Shown here: one piece after another, positions 28,393 to 37,948 of the stretch
How positions within the stretch are numbered: position 1 is the stretch's first letter
How the letters are laid out: the number at the start of each line of letters is the position of its first letter
Source: Clostridium thermosuccinogenes
Lineage (GTDB): Bacteria > Bacillota > Clostridia > Acetivibrionales > DSM-5807
Direction: 5' to 3'
Length of the DNA stretch: 64,000 nucleotides
Assembly: GCF_002896855.1 (NCBI RefSeq)
Contig: NZ_CP021850.1
Location: 145,665-209,664 of the forward strand
Notes under the pieces: generated by a model
What the model was told of the DNA's origin: nothing
Database searches by the model: none
What the model saw: the letters and a program-made list of their open reading frames with translations, nothing else
Translations under genes and position numbers: made by a program

Positions 28393-28767
28393 ATGGAAAG
28401 ACCTATCATTGCAGGCATTATAATTGTTTTCTTGATTGCCATAGCCGTAGGCATTATTGAATATTTCGTACCCCTCAATGCACGGTTCGAAATGAACAGC
28501 GACTGCAGAAAAGCATTGCTTCTTGTTGAACAGCAGGCTGGGCTTACTGAGGAAGATAAAAACAAGCTGCGGGAAGATCTGGCTGAGGATGGTTTTAAAA
28601 ATATTGTGATTACCGTCACCGGAGGCTCTGCCCAGGGAAGCAAGATTACACTGCGTGTTGAGGCTGATTTTGAGTATCCAAAGCTGGTTGACATATTTAC
28701 ACGCAACATGGTGTTGCAAAAAGCAATATATGAAAAAACGACAACCGTTAGAAAGGTAGTAAACTGA
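28393..28767 (+). CDS. Tad-locus membrane-anchored protein (DUF4320-like pseudopilin)
   Basis: From ATG 28393 (AAAGGAGG at 28376-28383) the product has 124 residues: a nearly immediate membrane helix (IIAGIIIVFLIAIAVGIIEYF) and an extracytoplasmic domain containing VTGGSAQGSKITLRVEADFE. Small anchored proteins of this layout occur in clostridial Tad loci and may act as minor pilins. The frame is open further upstream, to 28210, but without a good ribosome site. The next gene starts at the following base. Confidence 0.6.
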   Translation: MERPIIAGIIIVFLIAIAVGIIEYFVPLNARFEMNSDCRKALLLVEQQAGLTEEDKNKLREDLAEDGFKNIVITVTGGSAQGSKITLRVEADFEYPKLVDIFTRNMVLQKAIYEKTTTVRKVVN

Positions 28768-29310
28768 ATGAAAAATAGGCTGAGGATCTTAATCTGCAGG
28801 GAAAAAGGCGATGCTGTAACCGATGTCCTGCTTTTTGCCTTCATATTGGTGTTTGCAATATTTCCGGTGGCTTCTGTAATATTGGAGAAGTACATAGCCA
28901 TGGCAAAAGGGCAGCAGATACAGGATGCTCTTGATATCACGAATGTGGCGGTATATAATGCGATGAGCCTTCAGGCTGCCAGCATGGCTTCGGTGGATTT
29001 TAACAGCGCGGAAGCAATGGACATTTATAGGGAGCTGTTGGCGATGAATATGAAGCTTGACAGCGACCTTGCCCCACTGCCAGGCTCAATTGCGGAAAGT
29101 AATGTGGTCATAGAAGAACTGCACTTGTATACCGGGGGCTTTCCGATCAACTGCTCGAAGGGTAAGCTGCTGAACCGGCCTACAATTCACACCTGTGTAA
29201 GCGTGCCTGTAAGGCCTTCCCTGTATAGAGCAGTTTTGCTCCAACTCATGGGGAAGGAATATGTGGAACTGAAGGTTCATGTGGATACGGAACTGCCTGT
29301 AAACAGATAG
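28768..29310 (+). CDS. TadE/TadF-like minor pilin
   Basis: The 180-residue protein begins with a basic leader and REKGDAVTDVLLFAFILVF, a hydrophobic helix that starts near a glycine as in TadE-type pseudopilins, followed by an extracellular domain with two cysteines (PINCSKGK and HTCVSV) that could form a disulfide. It begins one base after the preceding stop, so the two are translationally coupled. The assignment to TadE or TadF rests on topology and place in the operon. Confidence 0.62.
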   Translation: MKNRLRILICREKGDAVTDVLLFAFILVFAIFPVASVILEKYIAMAKGQQIQDALDITNVAVYNAMSLQAASMASVDFNSAEAMDIYRELLAMNMKLDSDLAPLPGSIAESNVVIEELHLYTGGFPINCSKGKLLNRPTIHTCVSVPVRPSLYRAVLLQLMGKEYVELKVHVDTELPVNR

Positions 29311-29324
29311 GGGGGATATCTTAT

Positions 29325-30023
29325 ATGAAGCGGCTATATATGGCTTTAATCGTTGCAGTGGCGATAGTGGCGCTTGTGGCAACTGAGGTTGTGATAATCA
29401 GGAGTTTATCTAACTTTGAACCAAAAATACCGGTGGTGTATGCTAAAAGGCAAATTTTGCCGCAAGACGAAATAACAGCCGACATGGTGGAAATAAAGAA
29501 CGTGAATATAAGTTATGCTCATAAACTGGCTGTCAGGAGGTTGGAGGATGTCGTAGGGCAAAAGGCCAGAGTGGCAATAGAAAGCGGCGAGATGATATTA
29601 TCCAGCAGGATTGGTTATGTGGATGATATTCCGGCTATTGAGCTTAAAAAAGCCGAAAACAGGCTGTTTACAGTAGAATTTAAGCCCGATCAGGCCAATG
29701 GATGGTGGCTTCTGGTGGACCAATATGTAGATATACTGTATGTGCCGGACGAAGAACCGACCATTGTCGTGGCACAGGCTTCAGCACCCCAGGATTCCCA
29801 GAATCAGGCGCGGCATGGATATGATGAAAGCAAGGTGGTAAGGCTCAGCAACATCCGGGTAGCGGCAATTATAGACGAAAGAGGAAACCTTTTATCCAAC
29901 GGCAAAAGGGATATTGTGCCTCGGTATGTGAGCTTTGAGGTGGATGACAAGCAGGATGCATTTTTGGCTTATGCAAAAAGCCATGGCAGGCTGGAGATAT
30001 CTGTGCGGCCATCGAGGAAATAA
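29325..30023 (+). CDS. cpaB: Flp pilus assembly protein CpaB/RcpC (SAF domain)
   Basis: This is a 232-residue protein with one N-terminal membrane helix (ALIVAVAIVALVATEVVII) and a SAF domain: PVVYAKRQILPQDEITADMVEIKNV and VVGQKARVAIESGEMILSSRI, the signature shared with FlgA-type proteins. A glycan- or wall-binding role in guiding the pilus is expected. The gene is unusual in being last of the assembly genes rather than first; GGGGGG precedes its ATG. Confidence 0.85.
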   Translation: MKRLYMALIVAVAIVALVATEVVIIRSLSNFEPKIPVVYAKRQILPQDEITADMVEIKNVNISYAHKLAVRRLEDVVGQKARVAIESGEMILSSRIGYVDDIPAIELKKAENRLFTVEFKPDQANGWWLLVDQYVDILYVPDEEPTIVVAQASAPQDSQNQARHGYDESKVVRLSNIRVAAIIDERGNLLSNGKRDIVPRYVSFEVDDKQDAFLAYAKSHGRLEISVRPSRK

Positions 30024-30121
30024 GGTTGAAAGTGGAGGGGTACCGCCGGTAAGCGATGCTGCCTGTTTGATTCATGGATTGAAGCAATCTGAAATTAGTT
30101 CATTGATGGAGGAGGATGTAT

Positions 30122-31393
30122 ATGATAAAGCAAAAAAAATTCAAGGTATTAACCGGTATATTGCTCATATTTGCAATATTGAGTTCATTGACTTTAAATG
30201 TATTTGCTGCAGATGAAAGCAGCACGGTAACAGGTATGCGGATGCAGCCGTTAATAAATGAGCTGGCTAAAATGACCCAGGAAGATATTGATGCCAGCAT
30301 AGCCAAATTCACTGACATAAGCAAGCACTGGGGAAGGCAGGAAATAGGCAAGCTTACTAAGTTGGGCATCCTTGCCGGTGTGGGCAACAACAAATTTGAC
30401 CCGGAAGGGGATATGTCGGTGGCAGCCTTTTTAAAGGTGGTAGTATTGACCCTGGGACATAAAATATCTCAGCCGGTGAGCGGCTATTGGGCGGCCCCAT
30501 ATATTGAGCAGGCCAAAAAGGACAGGCTTATCGATGAAAAGGAGTATACCGACTATAACAAGCCTATCACCAGGGAGCAGGCGGCCAAAATCATATACAG
30601 GGCGGCAACCTTGTTCCGTCCGGCAGTAGAAAATGTCGGCTATGTAAATGTAATGAGAAACAGGGTAAAGGACTATGCAAAGATAGGGGACGCATACAAG
30701 GACGACTTTATGAAAGCATACATAATGGGATATTTTGTGTTGGACAATACAGCCCTTTGCAACCCTAAAGCAAAACTTACCCGTGCCCAGGCTTGCACCA
30801 TAGCCATAAGGCTTTTGCAGTCAGACTCCCTGCCGGAGTTTGAACCGATGGAAGGCGAATATTTTATAGATAAATACGGTGAGATATGTTATCCGGCTGG
30901 CACGGATGAAGGTGTTAAAGCTATAAATTTTGTAGAGAAAATTTTGAGTAAATCTAAAGGGTATTTAGATAAAACCATATATTCAACTGCAGGGATATAT
31001 AGATTTTATAAGAATGAACAGGAGAGGAAAACAGATCCGGTAACTGGCACAGATTTTAGTCTTTGGATTAAAAACGATATAAATATATATCCCGCAAACT
31101 GGATATATGAATTGAACATATTTGACACAAATGAAACAAAGCAGTACCATATGGAATTTTTAAAGGAACTGTTCAAGTATATATTTGAAGACAAATATGA
31201 GGATGCTATTAAGGAATTAAATGCCGTGTTTTCAGCCAACGGAAAGGAAATAAATAAGGAAGTAAAGCTGGGTGATAGATATATCAGCATTTGGGGCGGA
31301 GGCAGCATAGGAGGAAATGGTTATACAATAGCCATAACATGCAGAGGCGGCCTGTCCTTTGAAGATTTCAAAAAGAAACATCCTGAGTGGTAA
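30122..31393 (+). CDS. Secreted S-layer-homology (SLH) domain protein
   Basis: From ATG 30122 (GGAGG at 30111-30115) the protein has a signal peptide (KKFKVLTGILLIFAILSSL, likely cleaved near VFAADES). Three SLH-type repeats follow between about residues 55 and 240; the readable cores are LTKLGILAGVGNNKFDPEG, YIEQAKKDRLID with PITREQAAKI, and KAYIMGYFVLDN with LTRAQACTIAIRLL. They would bind the pyruvylated cell wall polymer. The C-terminal 185 residues are unassigned. It may anchor the pilus or the large surface protein encoded next; its end lies 17 bases before the start I use for that gene. Confidence 0.83.
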   Translation: MIKQKKFKVLTGILLIFAILSSLTLNVFAADESSTVTGMRMQPLINELAKMTQEDIDASIAKFTDISKHWGRQEIGKLTKLGILAGVGNNKFDPEGDMSVAAFLKVVVLTLGHKISQPVSGYWAAPYIEQAKKDRLIDEKEYTDYNKPITREQAAKIIYRAATLFRPAVENVGYVNVMRNRVKDYAKIGDAYKDDFMKAYIMGYFVLDNTALCNPKAKLTRAQACTIAIRLLQSDSLPEFEPMEGEYFIDKYGEICYPAGTDEGVKAINFVEKILSKSKGYLDKTIYSTAGIYRFYKNEQERKTDPVTGTDFSLWIKNDINIYPANWIYELNIFDTNETKQYHMEFLKELFKYIFEDKYEDAIKELNAVFSANGKEINKEVKLGDRYISIWGGGSIGGNGYTIAITCRGGLSFEDFKKKHPEW

Positions 31394-31410
31394 AGTGGGT
31401 GAGGTCTCCT

Positions 31411-34400
31411 ATGAATCGAATTAAACGACCAATAGCGTTTCTTTTGATTATGTCCATAATAGCTTCCCTTCAAATTATTATTTCCTATACCGGTGGCATC
31501 GAAGTTTTAGCAGCAGAGCCTAAAGAAGAGCCTAAATATGAAATAGGGATGGACAAAATAAGGGTTTCCAATGGAACGATGGGAGTTTATGCCCCGGAGG
31601 TATACAATGTTTCAAACCCGAATGCCGATACCAGCGCCAAGGCATGGAATACTCTTAAATCCTCTGGGCAGCTGCCGGAATTTGTAACTTCTCCTTACGT
31701 TCAAGTCGGAGGGAAAAAGTATGGCTTTAATTTCAAGCTTTGGAACGATAAGCACATCGTTGTATACGGCAAGGCCACCGATGTGGGGGTAAATCCCAGG
31801 TTGACAGCAGTTAACGGTTACAAGGACTGGAAAACAAAAAAGGATGATCCTACATGTGGACAATACTACGCTAGAGGGGGAGAAAGGGGAGAATACCGGT
31901 ATCATGGTTATGATGCCTCCGGAAACCTGTATTCCAACACTTCCTTTCCCATAGACGGTGTAGGAAAGAACATGAATGAATACAAGTGGATATATAAGCC
32001 ATGGGATAATAGGATTGTTGAAATAAGTGACTGGAATGATTATGCATTGCAGTATTATGATATGGATATTCGTCAAGGCAAGCAGCCTTCGGAAGAAGCG
32101 CAGACGCTAGCCGAATGGATCTCCAAAGGCTTTTATAAAGACGAAGCCGATACCAAAACCAAGCAGCCCATAACTACCCTGGACTGGAGCAATGCCGAAG
32201 CGCCTGACGACTTATCGGGAGTCGTTTCCAGCTATAACGGAAGGTTGGCATATAATTACGCCAACGTGATGTCGGCTCCAACTCCTTTATATCCCGGTGA
32301 AGCAAAAATGTGGATAAGGGCCCAGGATGGCACATATCGCTATAGAACGGCTTTTATACCGGCTTTTGGTGATAAGCTAAAAAAAGGAGAAGTTTCAGCA
32401 GAGATCGTTGTGCTGACTAACGAAATGCAGGATATAAGTATCAGAGACTGGGATGATTCCGACGATTATAAAAAGCATCTGAATGAAACGAAAAAAGTTG
32501 AATTACAGGTCATAAGCACCCTACCTGATAAAGACATATTCAACGACCCGATAAAAAAGACCATATACTTCAACAGAAATGACATGGTGGCAGGGGAGGA
32601 CGCATGGAGGATTAATCTTACGGATAAAACCAACCTTGGCGGTGTGCCTAATGCCAGCTGGGACAAAAAATCCCCATATTATGTGGACTGGCAGGGCGAT
32701 GGCAATGCTCATGGCCGGGCTACCTTCACAATAACCATGAAAGTATCGGATATAATAAGGGCATATAAGGAAGGAAAAACCGGGATAGAGGTATCCTATA
32801 AGGCAACTGCAAGGTTTTACAGCAAAGAAAATAAGTCGGAGCCTACTGAAATAAGCAGCAGTGTTTATACCTACCATATACCATTTGAGGTGAAAGAAGG
32901 CCCTCCTCCCCCTCCTCCACCTCCTCCTAAGGAAGAAATAGAAGAGGAAGTGGATCCGCCGGATTTTATAAACCCCGATGTATACCTTCCTGAACCGGCT
33001 TTTGACATAGTGCCATATAAGCCAGAGGACAGGACTGAATATAAGGATGCTAAGGGCGGGGCTGTAGATATAGTAAGCAAAAAGGTTTATGTGGACGGTG
33101 ATCCGGTAAGCTATGATGAATTTTTCAGTGGTGAATTTGTGTTCGGAGAGTGCGGATATGACAGGCTGGCAAACATAATAGTTGTATATACGGCATCGGA
33201 TGGTTCGGTATCCTATACCTCAAGATGGATAAGGGTATTGAACACCAAGCCCAGGGTGCAATTTATCTTCTCCGGTGATTACAAGCAGAACAGAAAGCAG
33301 TCCGTCGAAAACACATCACCGCTGGCCAACACAAAAGAGGTCATTGAAACATACCCCATAGTAAAATATGAATGGACGGTGGAAGCAGTTGGGGGAGGGG
33401 CTTCCAACACAGCCATAAAAAGCGGAACTCTTACCGACATGTACCGGGAGTTTACCTTCAAAGAGCCGGGTTCATACAGAATAACCCTGGTAGGAACTAA
33501 TACCCTGGGACGAGTATCCGATCCCTATGTATTGGATTTTGAAATTCTACCGGATACGCCGCCGGCAGTTATATGTGAGCTTAACAATGTATCCGTTGCC
33601 AGGGGCGAAACTATAAAATCGTATTTCTTTGAATCGGTAAGCACTGACGGCGACAGCATTGAGAGTACAACAGTACAGCTTTACCATGATGCCGACAATG
33701 ACGGTGAGCCGGAAACCCTGTTGAAAACCTGGAACAACGTTGCCAATGGGGAATTCCCCGAATATACCGTTTCAAAGCTGGGCATGTACAGGTTTAAGAT
33801 TACTTCTAAGGAAAAGATGCATGGAAGCTTTATCGACGGACATGTTACAGCTGCCGATGCCCAGGTAAAAGTAATCGAAAGGGATTTCTGGGTTGACAAC
33901 TATGTACCGCAGACGGATATATACACCGATGTGCCCATGGAGAGGGCACAAGTGGATGTACATATCCTGACCGACTCCCAGCTGGCGCAGCAGAAAATTG
34001 ACCATGTAAAAAACGGAAGGATGGATCTCAATAACTACCTGAGGATGTATAATTTTAATCCTGTAGTTGAGCATTGGGATTTAAAGACATACACCTATTC
34101 CCAGTCGGCAAGCGCTAGCAGGAATACCGGTACATCATATCCTCCTTCCAGCGTATACTACTCAAGCGGTGGGTATTCCGGAACATTGTCCAGGACAAGC
34201 GTAAGCGATAACGGAAGCTACCAGGATTTCGGCCACTATGAGGAAAGGGAAGAATCAAAAACCGCAACAAGTACAGCTGGTGGATACAACTATAATTATT
34301 ACAAATACACAAATGGTAGTTGGGTCGAGACTGGTTCTAGCGGCTCCGATACCCCTACCATAAGCTATAGTGATGCCGATGGATTTACCGGAACTTTAGA

Positions 34401-36774
34401 AAAAAGGAATGTCGAAAAGACATATGATAGCGGAGTACCTTCGGGAGAGGCTGAGGAAGGTGCTACATATACAAGGGTTAGATATTATACCGCATATTAT
34501 TCCGGTACTGTTACAAGAAAGGTGCAATACTGGGTATCGGATTGGCAATGGGTTCCTAACTATACAGGCTTTTATAGCGGAACTATTTACAAATATGTAA
34601 AGGCGCCTTATATCGATCCTTTCCGGGCAACATCGGAAAAGTATGTGATATATATAAGCGATGGAAAAATTAATGATATGCCGGATCTTCAAAGTGTATT
34701 GAGCAAGTCCGGAGCAAAGCTCATATTGATAGGCAGCTCTGCTGCTGCATCCCAGGTTTCATCGGTCAAATATATACCGGTTACAGGGGACATAAGCGCA
34801 GATATAAACAATGCTCTCAACTTCATAGTTGAAACCATTCCGAAAAAAGATGGGTACTATGTTCTGGCAGGGGTTGACACTATAGACTTTAAGGTTGATG
34901 ATTTCGACCAGGAGAATGACCCGATAGTTGAGGCTAAATTCCTGTATGTCCAGGATGCCAACTACTTTGACAATACTCAGGGCTTGGATAGCTTTGCAGT
35001 GCCGGAGTTCAGCCAAACCAGTGGATGGACAACAACAAAGGCCACAAAGCTCAATAAAGTGGGCAAATACAATATTTACAGGAGGATAAAAGACCAACCT
35101 TCCACCGATCCGAGGTTTGCCGGTTACAGCTATTATTCCGGAACACCGTATATTACGGTCTATGCCCACAGGAAGCCTATAGCCCTGGCTGAACTGCAAT
35201 GGACATTTGACAAAACCACCACAACATACAACACCACCTGGGCGGACAAGTCCTATGACTTGGATCATCAATACAGCAGGGCGGATAAGGGTATAGTGGA
35301 AAGGAAAATCAAGTTCCGTCAGGTAGGCGCCGACTGGAACTATTACATCCCGGCAAAGCTTTCTCCGGGCAATTATGAGCTGGAGTACTATGTCAAAGAT
35401 GTAGAAGGTGTATGGTCTGATCCCTTTAGAATGAACTTTACACTTTTGGCCAATCCGGCGCCGACAGTTGACGCAACCCCTACAAGTGTAGATTGGACAA
35501 ATGCCAATGTAACCTGTACTATCACGGCCAGCGATCCTTCGGGGGATTATGCCTACACTAACTATATGTGGAGCACATCAACCACAAAGCCGACTTCCGG
35601 CTGGACAATGAATATCGCCGGCACATTTAATGTAACACAGTCAACGCAAGGTGTATGGTATCTGCATATGGAAGCGTTCGATTACGGCGGAAACAGATTT
35701 TACCGCATGAGAGGGCCATATAAAATAGATAAGACACCACCTTCGGCAGTGTTTAACCCCAATTCTGCTTCCTGGAGAAACACTAATGTAAATGTGGTTA
35801 TCGATCCTTCGGATACAGGCGGCAGCGGCATTAAACAATGGAGGTACAGGAAGTCCACCGATAACGGCAGCACCTATGGGGAATGGAGCAATTATGTAAC
35901 AGGGGACACAAACTGGACTGTAGTCGTTGATACTACCGGTCTTAACAAGATACAGGCAGAGATCCAGGACAATGCCGGTAATATTGGCTATGTAACATCA
36001 GGAACCTATTATATAGACAAGATAGCCCCTACAATAACTGCTAACCCTGCAACATTGGAAAGCACCAATCCGGTCACCGTGGCGGTGACATCTGTTGATA
36101 CTGGAGGAAGCGGATTAAAACAGACTAACTACAGGTGGTCAACTACTACTGCAAAACCCACAAGCGGATGGTCAACATCAACTGCCGGCAGTTTTACTAC
36201 TTCCCTTACTATAGAAAATGTTGCACATTACCTGCATGTTGAAGCTTTCGATAACGCCGGCAATTCGACCTACAGAGTTTTCGGGCCGTATATATATAAT
36301 CCTGTAAAAATCACCAGCGTAACCATATCCGGCTATTGGAATCACTGGCGCGGGCAGACAGACCTATTGGGAAAACGCATGACCAATGAGCCTCATAGGT
36401 TCCTTAGCCTTGAAAAGGTCAGAGTAGAGGTAACGACGATAGGTAATCCCGAAAGGATAGAAGTGAGATTCAGCCCTGAACTGGAAGCTATGATGTATGT
36501 TGATCCTAAGGGCAACAGATATGATTACAGGGAGATGGTGGGCTATTATGTGGGATTTCCCTACCAGCCTGCTGTTAATGACAATAAAGCAGTGTGGGAA
36601 TACATCCTGCCGCTGGCTCCAAGTACCAAAGACTGGGACAACAATGTGTTGAGGAGCCCGTACTGGATGAAAGTAACGGCATACAAGGGAAGTTCCTCCG
36701 ACACTTATATGATCACAGATATAAATATAACCGGCAATGTATATGATTTGATATACATACAGCCGGTAGATTAG
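31411..36774 (+). CDS. Very large secreted surface protein with Ig-like repeats
   Basis: The 1787-residue product has an N-terminal signal peptide (LLIMSIIASLQIIISYTGG) after ATG 31411, which follows GAGGT. The order is a large N-terminal beta-rich region, an eight-proline hinge (near residue 500), PKD/Ig-like segments, and a Tyr/Ser/Gly-rich stretch with YSGTL, FTGTL, YSGTV and YSGTI motifs (about 920-1070). A von Willebrand A-like portion with KYVIYISDGK but no clear MIDAS follows, then three related Ig-like repeats (about 1349-1630; each has a GGSG or DPSGD turn and GPY or GTYYID end), and a conserved-looking tail. No sortase signal or SLH repeat was seen. Position suggests a pilus-associated adhesin or structural surface component. 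Confidence 0.75.
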   Translation: MNRIKRPIAFLLIMSIIASLQIIISYTGGIEVLAAEPKEEPKYEIGMDKIRVSNGTMGVYAPEVYNVSNPNADTSAKAWNTLKSSGQLPEFVTSPYVQVGGKKYGFNFKLWNDKHIVVYGKATDVGVNPRLTAVNGYKDWKTKKDDPTCGQYYARGGERGEYRYHGYDASGNLYSNTSFPIDGVGKNMNEYKWIYKPWDNRIVEISDWNDYALQYYDMDIRQGKQPSEEAQTLAEWISKGFYKDEADTKTKQPITTLDWSNAEAPDDLSGVVSSYNGRLAYNYANVMSAPTPLYPGEAKMWIRAQDGTYRYRTAFIPAFGDKLKKGEVSAEIVVLTNEMQDISIRDWDDSDDYKKHLNETKKVELQVISTLPDKDIFNDPIKKTIYFNRNDMVAGEDAWRINLTDKTNLGGVPNASWDKKSPYYVDWQGDGNAHGRATFTITMKVSDIIRAYKEGKTGIEVSYKATARFYSKENKSEPTEISSSVYTYHIPFEVKEGPPPPPPPPPKEEIEEEVDPPDFINPDVYLPEPAFDIVPYKPEDRTEYKDAKGGAVDIVSKKVYVDGDPVSYDEFFSGEFVFGECGYDRLANIIVVYTASDGSVSYTSRWIRVLNTKPRVQFIFSGDYKQNRKQSVENTSPLANTKEVIETYPIVKYEWTVEAVGGGASNTAIKSGTLTDMYREFTFKEPGSYRITLVGTNTLGRVSDPYVLDFEILPDTPPAVICELNNVSVARGETIKSYFFESVSTDGDSIESTTVQLYHDADNDGEPETLLKTWNNVANGEFPEYTVSKLGMYRFKITSKEKMHGSFIDGHVTAADAQVKVIERDFWVDNYVPQTDIYTDVPMERAQVDVHILTDSQLAQQKIDHVKNGRMDLNNYLRMYNFNPVVEHWDLKTYTYSQSASASRNTGTSYPPSSVYYSSGGYSGTLSRTSVSDNGSYQDFGHYEEREESKTATSTAGGYNYNYYKYTNGSWVETGSSGSDTPTISYSDADGFTGTLEKRNVEKTYDSGVPSGEAEEGATYTRVRYYTAYYSGTVTRKVQYWVSDWQWVPNYTGFYSGTIYKYVKAPYIDPFRATSEKYVIYISDGKINDMPDLQSVLSKSGAKLILIGSSAAASQVSSVKYIPVTGDISADINNALNFIVETIPKKDGYYVLAGVDTIDFKVDDFDQENDPIVEAKFLYVQDANYFDNTQGLDSFAVPEFSQTSGWTTTKATKLNKVGKYNIYRRIKDQPSTDPRFAGYSYYSGTPYITVYAHRKPIALAELQWTFDKTTTTYNTTWADKSYDLDHQYSRADKGIVERKIKFRQVGADWNYYIPAKLSPGNYELEYYVKDVEGVWSDPFRMNFTLLANPAPTVDATPTSVDWTNANVTCTITASDPSGDYAYTNYMWSTSTTKPTSGWTMNIAGTFNVTQSTQGVWYLHMEAFDYGGNRFYRMRGPYKIDKTPPSAVFNPNSASWRNTNVNVVIDPSDTGGSGIKQWRYRKSTDNGSTYGEWSNYVTGDTNWTVVVDTTGLNKIQAEIQDNAGNIGYVTSGTYYIDKIAPTITANPATLESTNPVTVAVTSVDTGGSGLKQTNYRWSTTTAKPTSGWSTSTAGSFTTSLTIENVAHYLHVEAFDNAGNSTYRVFGPYIYNPVKITSVTISGYWNHWRGQTDLLGKRMTNEPHRFLSLEKVRVEVTTIGNPERIEVRFSPELEAMMYVDPKGNRYDYREMVGYYVGFPYQPAVNDNKAVWEYILPLAPSTKDWDNNVLRSPYWMKVTAYKGSSSDTYMITDINITGNVYDLIYIQPVD

Positions 36775-36913
36775 TTGGATATGCACCATGCTTTTTGTAG
36801 AACCCTTTTGGGAGGAAAGTCTGTTTACCCCTTGCCTGAGATTGCTGTTATGATAAAATATTAATCAGTAAGTTCAATCAGAAATAAACATAAACGGTTC
36901 GGAGGGTCATATA

Positions 36914-37237
36914 ATGGATGATAAGATTTTAGAATTGTTGACCAGGATGTACAGTGAATTCACAAACAGGTTTGAAAGTCTGGAGAACAGGTTTGAAGGT
37001 CTGGAAAAGGATTTTAACGAATTCAGGAAGGAAACCGATGACCGGTTTAGAAAAATTGAAACTATTCTGGAGAGTGAAATAAAGCCTGATATAAAGGCCT
37101 CTTTGGAAGGCTACCAAATGGTATATGAAATGCAGAAGGAACAGGCAAAGCGTTTGGATTCCATCGAGGAAAAGCTTGAAAAGCAGGATGTTGAGATAAC
37201 TGTAATAAAAGGCGGAGTAGAGAAAAGGGTTAAGTAG
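36914..37237 (+). CDS. Small coiled-coil protein of unknown function
   Basis: The 107-residue product is nearly all charged helix with heptad-like repeats (NRFESLENRFEGLEKDF) and no membrane segment or signal. GGAGGG stands 8 bases ahead of the ATG. Proteins of this kind are common in clostridia as single genes; nothing specific can be assigned. It follows the surface-protein gene by 139 bases, with AT-rich sequence between. Confidence 0.6.
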   Translation: MDDKILELLTRMYSEFTNRFESLENRFEGLEKDFNEFRKETDDRFRKIETILESEIKPDIKASLEGYQMVYEMQKEQAKRLDSIEEKLEKQDVEITVIKGGVEKRVK

Positions 37238-37240
37238 CTG

Positions 37241-37503
37241 TAGTGGTCGGCTTCGGTCTGAATTACAAATTTTGGGGAGTAGTAAAATGATTGATTTCCT
37301 AATTTATCAGAAGATTCTTGGTATAAGCCATTTTTTCTTGGCAGTATAACCGGTAAATAGTAATTATTATAGTAAAGATTTTTATATCCATCGTTTTTTT
37401 CTTTAAGGCTTTTAATGATGCTTTCTCCAGGCATTTCATTCCCGGTACCCATCTGTATTACGGCGTATGTTATAACTTTTGCATCTTTGATGCTAACAGG
37501 CAT
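37241..37503 (-). pseudogene. Possible remnant of an unknown gene
   Basis: On the minus strand a frame from ATG 37503 has a protein-like composition for about 85 codons (DAKVITYAVIQMGTGNEM, LPVILPRKNGLYQESSDK) before it runs into the antisense of the coiled-coil gene. Another frame directly upstream (ATG at about 37534, MSHLPKEKYDICLLASK) could join it by a one-base shift. No family was recognised. It may be decayed or only chance. Confidence 0.25.
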
Positions 37504-37742
37504 ATATCGTATTTTTCTTTTGGCAGATGGCTCATCGCTTTGATAGGGGGCAATTTATAAATCATGAGATTATTAGCTTGTTAGCAGGCTATCATCCATG
37601 CATAAACCTGCTATTGAGCTACAATAGACTTTTTGTAGATTCGTCAAATCCATGCTTATAACATCTTAGAAACTCTTATGTAGTGCTAAATTGCATGCAA
37701 TAATGAAAAGCTCAGAATTCTTGGTGTTCATTTACATACATG

Positions 37743-37825
37743 ACATCTTTTGAAGCTATCTTTCAAACTAATTTTTAGACTATCTTTTTAAACTATCTTT
37801 TAACCATCTTTTAAACTATCTTTCA
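37743..37825. repeat. Short tandem repeat, about 12-bp unit
   Basis: Seven imperfect units of the type AAACTATCTTTT (11-13 bases each) follow one another; the last four are nearly identical. They end about 120 bases upstream of the AraC-type regulator gene. Pyrimidine-rich blocks are phased at about one helical turn. Confidence 0.7.
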
Positions 37826-37948
37826 TAACCACACGCTCAGTTGACATAAATTTATAATGTGAATTGGAGACAAAAATGCATGCTGTAGTAAAATGTAGCT
37901 AAATATATTATAATAAATGTAATGTTTGAGAATAGGGGGATCGGTTGT

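Larger units (their letters stand above)
37238..37948. other. 711-base intergenic region
   Basis: Besides the possible minus-strand remnant and the short tandem repeat listed separately, it holds AT-rich sequence that should include the promoter of the AraC-type regulator. No RNA gene or riboswitch core was seen. Confidence 0.4.

Noticed and set aside
37722..37830. CRISPR-like array in the 12-base repeats
   Set aside because: Units are contiguous, without spacers and far too short. No cas genes are nearby.
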